The notes under the pieces are model-generated. The model was not told the origin of the DNA. It saw only the letters and a list, made by a program, of their open reading frames with translations, and did not search any database. From NCBI GenBank assembly GCA_017861355.1, contig JAGFXQ010000131.1, positions 1 through 8,749 of the forward strand: DNA of 8,749 nucleotides, written 5' to 3'. The DNA is from Bacillota bacterium (GTDB lineage Bacteria; Bacillota; Clostridia; Lachnospirales; Lachnospiraceae). A program made the translations under genes and the position numbers. This document shows, piece by piece, positions 6,898-8,749 of the stretch. The first letter of the stretch is position 1. Each line of letters starts with the position of its first letter.

Positions 6898-6946
6898 TAA
6901 AAGAGCCGGATCTGACTTGCCATGAGGCAACTCGGATCCGGCTCTT
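6898..6946 (-). terminator. Rho-independent terminator of serS
   Basis: AAGAGCCGGATC (6901-6912) pairs perfectly with GATCCGGCTCTT (6935-6946). Inside, a short pairing and TTGCC/GGCAA close an ATGA loop. On the minus strand the stem follows the serS stop codon by 26 bp and ends in TTTT (6902-6899). The stem could also stop plus-strand transcripts from the convergent DUF1801 gene, though the T-run on that side is poor. Confidence 0.85.
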
Positions 6947-6972
6947 GCTTATCATTGTAATTTATAACTTTA

Positions 6973-8250
6973 TTATCTGATTACTTTGAGACCACCCATG
7001 TAAGGCTGTAAAGCTACCGGAATATTAATGGAGCCATCTTCATTCAGATTGTTCTCAAGGAAAGCGATCAACATACGAGGAGGAGCAACGACAGTGTTGT
7101 TTAAGGTATGTGCAAAGTATTTACCACCTTCCCCAACGACACGGATCTTAAGACGGCGTGCCTGTGCATCACCTAAGTTGGAACAGCTGCCTACTTCGAA
7201 GTATTTCTTCTGTCTCGGAGACCATGCTTCTACATCCACAGATTTTACCTTAAGGTCAGCTAAGTCACCGGAACAGCATTCTAAGGTTCTTACCGGAATG
7301 TCAAGAGTCCGGAAGAGGTCTACTGAATTCTGCCACAGTTTATCGAACCAAGCCATGCTATCTTCCGGCTTACATACTACGATCATTTCTTGCTTTTCGA
7401 ACTGATGGATACGATATACGCCTCTTTCTTCAAGGCCATGAGCTCCCTTTTCTTTTCTAAAACAAGGAGAGTAGCTGGTAAGAGCATGGGGAAGAGTATC
7501 CTCCTGCACGATAGTATCAATATATTTACCAATCATAGAATGCTCACTGGTACCGATTAGATATAAGTCTTCACCTTCAATCTTGTACATCATGGCATCC
7601 ATCTCTGCAAAGCTCATAACACCGGTTACGACTTCACTGCGGATCATGAACGGAGGAATACAATAAGTAAAGCCACGATCAATCATAAAATCTCTTGCAT
7701 AGGAGGTCACTGCGGAATGTAATCTTGCGATGTTACCCATCAGGTAATAGAAACCGTTACCCGCAACTTTTCTGGCACTGTCAAGGTCGATACCGTTAAG
7801 CTTCTCCATGATTTCAGTGTGGTACGGAATATCAAAATCCGGCACGAAAGGCTCACCGTAACGTTTTACTTCAACATTCTCACTATCATCCTTGCCGATT
7901 GGAACACTGGGATCGATGATGTTCGGGATTGTCATCATAATTTTCTTGATTCTCTCTTCCAGCTCTGCTTCTTTTGCTTCTAATTCGGTAAGTCTTTCGG
8001 AATCAGCGGTAACACGTTTCTTCGTCTCTTCCGCTTCGGCTTTCTTACCTTGAGCCATCAGAGTACCAATTTCTTTTGACAATTTGTTTCTTTCCGCTCT
8101 TAAGTTGTCTGCTTCTGTTTTAGCAGCTCTGCTTTCTACATCAAGGGTAATTACTTCGTCCACCAGAGGAAGCTTATTCTCTTGAAATTTGTTGCGAATA
8201 TTTTGTTTTACTACCTCGGGGTTTTCTCTTACAAATTTTAAATCTAACAT
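6973..8250 (-). CDS. serS: Serine--tRNA ligase (seryl-tRNA synthetase)
   Basis: This class II synthetase of 425 residues charges tRNA-Ser with serine in the cytosol. The start is ATG at 8250 (MLDLKFVRENPEVV), 5 nt after GGAGG (minus strand of 8256-8260). The longer frame back to 8301 adds residues unlike the family and ATG 8262 overlaps the site. An N-terminal antiparallel coiled-coil arm (~28-102) binds the tRNA long variable arm. Active-site elements are TSE (234-236), motif 2 FRKEKG with R265 followed by RIHQFEKQE (280-288), a SCSNLGDAQARRL serine/ATP region (355-367) and motif 3 with R392 in APPRMLIAFLE. The usual bacterial form is TAE in the first and GRTLAAILE in the last, so this is a divergent SerRS, sharing TSE and HQFEK with archaeal/eukaryotic types. 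The length is normal and all key residues are retained. Expression is controlled by the serine T-box upstream. Confidence 0.97.
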   Translation of the reverse strand: MLDLKFVRENPEVVKQNIRNKFQENKLPLVDEVITLDVESRAAKTEADNLRAERNKLSKEIGTLMAQGKKAEAEETKKRVTADSERLTELEAKEAELEERIKKIMMTIPNIIDPSVPIGKDDSENVEVKRYGEPFVPDFDIPYHTEIMEKLNGIDLDSARKVAGNGFYYLMGNIARLHSAVTSYARDFMIDRGFTYCIPPFMIRSEVVTGVMSFAEMDAMMYKIEGEDLYLIGTSEHSMIGKYIDTIVQEDTLPHALTSYSPCFRKEKGAHGLEERGVYRIHQFEKQEMIVVCKPEDSMAWFDKLWQNSVDLFRTLDIPVRTLECCSGDLADLKVKSVDVEAWSPRQKKYFEVGSCSNLGDAQARRLKIRVVGEGGKYFAHTLNNTVVAPPRMLIAFLENNLNEDGSINIPVALQPYMGGLKVIR

Positions 8251-8334
8251 TGTTGCCTCCATTCTGCCGCCCAGCACGGCTATATATATATTGAATAACA
8301 TTACTTTTGTATGGGGGATGTTGCTTTCGGGTAT

Positions 8335-8377
8335 AAAAAAAGCTCCTCTGGCCCATACAAATCATGGGACGAAAGGA
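8335..8377 (-). terminator. T-box regulated intrinsic terminator of the serS leader
   Basis: On the minus strand TCCT (8377-8374) and CCCAT (8368-8364) pair with ATGGG (8356-8352) and AGGA (8347-8344), around a 7-nt loop. Seven T residues follow (8341-8335). The left arm overlaps the T-box antiterminator region, the expected mutually exclusive arrangement. Confidence 0.88.
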
Positions 8378-8560
8378 ATCCGCGTTGCCACCCAAATTGC
8401 TGAATTACTCATTCAGCCACTCATAAGTACGATATAGGGTACTAACCTCTCGGTTCATCACCGACAGCTCCAAAAGTGGAAGGATCCAATCATTCACCGG
8501 TTCACACCATCCACCGGCTCTCTGAAAAATAATATAGATCGTAGCTTTCATCATCGCTGT
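8335..8560 (-). promoter_or_regulatory. Serine-specific T-box riboswitch in the serS leader
   Basis: The minus strand holds a complete T-box leader. Stem I is closed by ACAGC (8560-8556) pairing with GCTGT (8468-8464). It carries GATGATGAAAGC and the hallmark CAGAGAGCCGGTGG ... GTGTGAACCGG of the Stem I apical region. The specifier codon is read as TCC (8480-8478), a serine codon followed by A, just before CTTTTGGAGC. A small hairpin (CGGT/ACCG), AGTAC/GTACT and GCTGAAT/ATTCAGC stems follow. The T-box sequence TGGGTGGCAACGCGG lies at 8394-8380; the C after TGG would pair with the G discriminator base of tRNA-Ser. Uncharged tRNA-Ser binding should favour the antiterminator and allow serS transcription when serine charging is low. 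Specificity is inferred from the specifier and the gene. Confidence 0.95.
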
Positions 8561-8646
8561 AATATGAATTGCAGAGATATGCAAATTCAATTTGACTTTT
8601 GACAACATGATACTGCATCGCAGTTACTTATGTTGTATTTTTACTT

Positions 8647-8675
8647 ATTATATAACCTATTATTCGGTTAAGCAA
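8647..8675 (-). promoter_or_regulatory. Promoter of the T-box/serS transcript
   Basis: On the minus strand TTGCTT (8675-8670) is separated by 17 bp from a perfect TATAAT (8652-8647). Transcription would start near 8640, about 80 nt before Stem I of the T-box. No competing promoter is visible between it and the leader. Confidence 0.7.
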
Positions 8676-8749
8676 GTAAAATTTGCCGGATGCTTATGAC
8701 ATTTCGATTCGAAGGACCGAAAAGTGTAGCATTGGCTACGGACAGGATT

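Noticed and set aside
8281..8291. TATATATATAT tract in the serS leader as a functional repeat.
   Set aside because: It is a short dinucleotide run in an AT-rich untranslated leader and could be a chance slippage tract.
8672..8749. Open frame on the plus strand with ATGs at 8690 and 8696 (MTFRFEGPKSVALATDRI), possibly the start of an acetyltransferase-like gene; two minus-strand frames are also open here.
   Set aside because: Only about 20 codons are visible, no ribosome binding site precedes the ATGs, and competing frames are equally open. Sequence beyond the window is needed.

Overview
The window looks like chromosomal DNA from an anaerobic Gram-positive of the Clostridia, most likely a Lachnospiraceae member. 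The DNA is moderately AT-rich, ribosome binding sites are strong AGGAGG/GGAGG types, and a T-box riboswitch controls serS. The SerRS also belongs to a divergent type that I associate from memory with Lachnospiraceae. The taxonomic call is inference.

Positions 1-4086 (+) hold a compact operon. It begins with the 3' end of an unidentified, probably surface or secreted protein. Then come a membrane fusion (adaptor) protein, a MacB-type ABC ATPase and a MacB/FtsX-type permease. Gaps are 12 bp, 10 bp (with the next gene's ribosome binding site overlapping the stop codon) and a 4-bp ATGA overlap, so the genes are surely co-transcribed. The system resembles MacAB or Bacillus YknXYZ. The adaptor is unusual: the whole lipoyl, alpha-hairpin, lipoyl, beta-barrel unit occurs twice in one 595-residue chain.

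Positions 4087-4717 have no long gene. A 210-bp element (4110-4319) is nearly palindromic around position 4213-4214 and includes two terminator-like hairpins for the operon. It is followed by an extended -10 promoter, a possible 22-codon cationic ORF, and a -35/-10 pair just before the next gene. Positions 4718-6391 (+) encode a transmembrane methyl-accepting chemotaxis protein started from GTG. Positions 6461-6820 (+) encode a small DUF1801/YdhG-like protein.

Positions 6841-6946 hold two back-to-back inverted repeats. The second is the serS terminator. serS runs on the minus strand (8250 to 6973), preceded by a complete serine T-box leader (about 8560 to 8335). The T-box has a UCC specifier, a C matching the tRNA-Ser discriminator base, and a factor-independent terminator. 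Its promoter is at 8647-8675. The last ~70 bases have no supportable gene.

No wholly new system is evident. The best leads are the duplicated adaptor architecture, the concentric palindrome with its possible relative at 6841-6891, the small cationic ORF, and the divergent SerRS.
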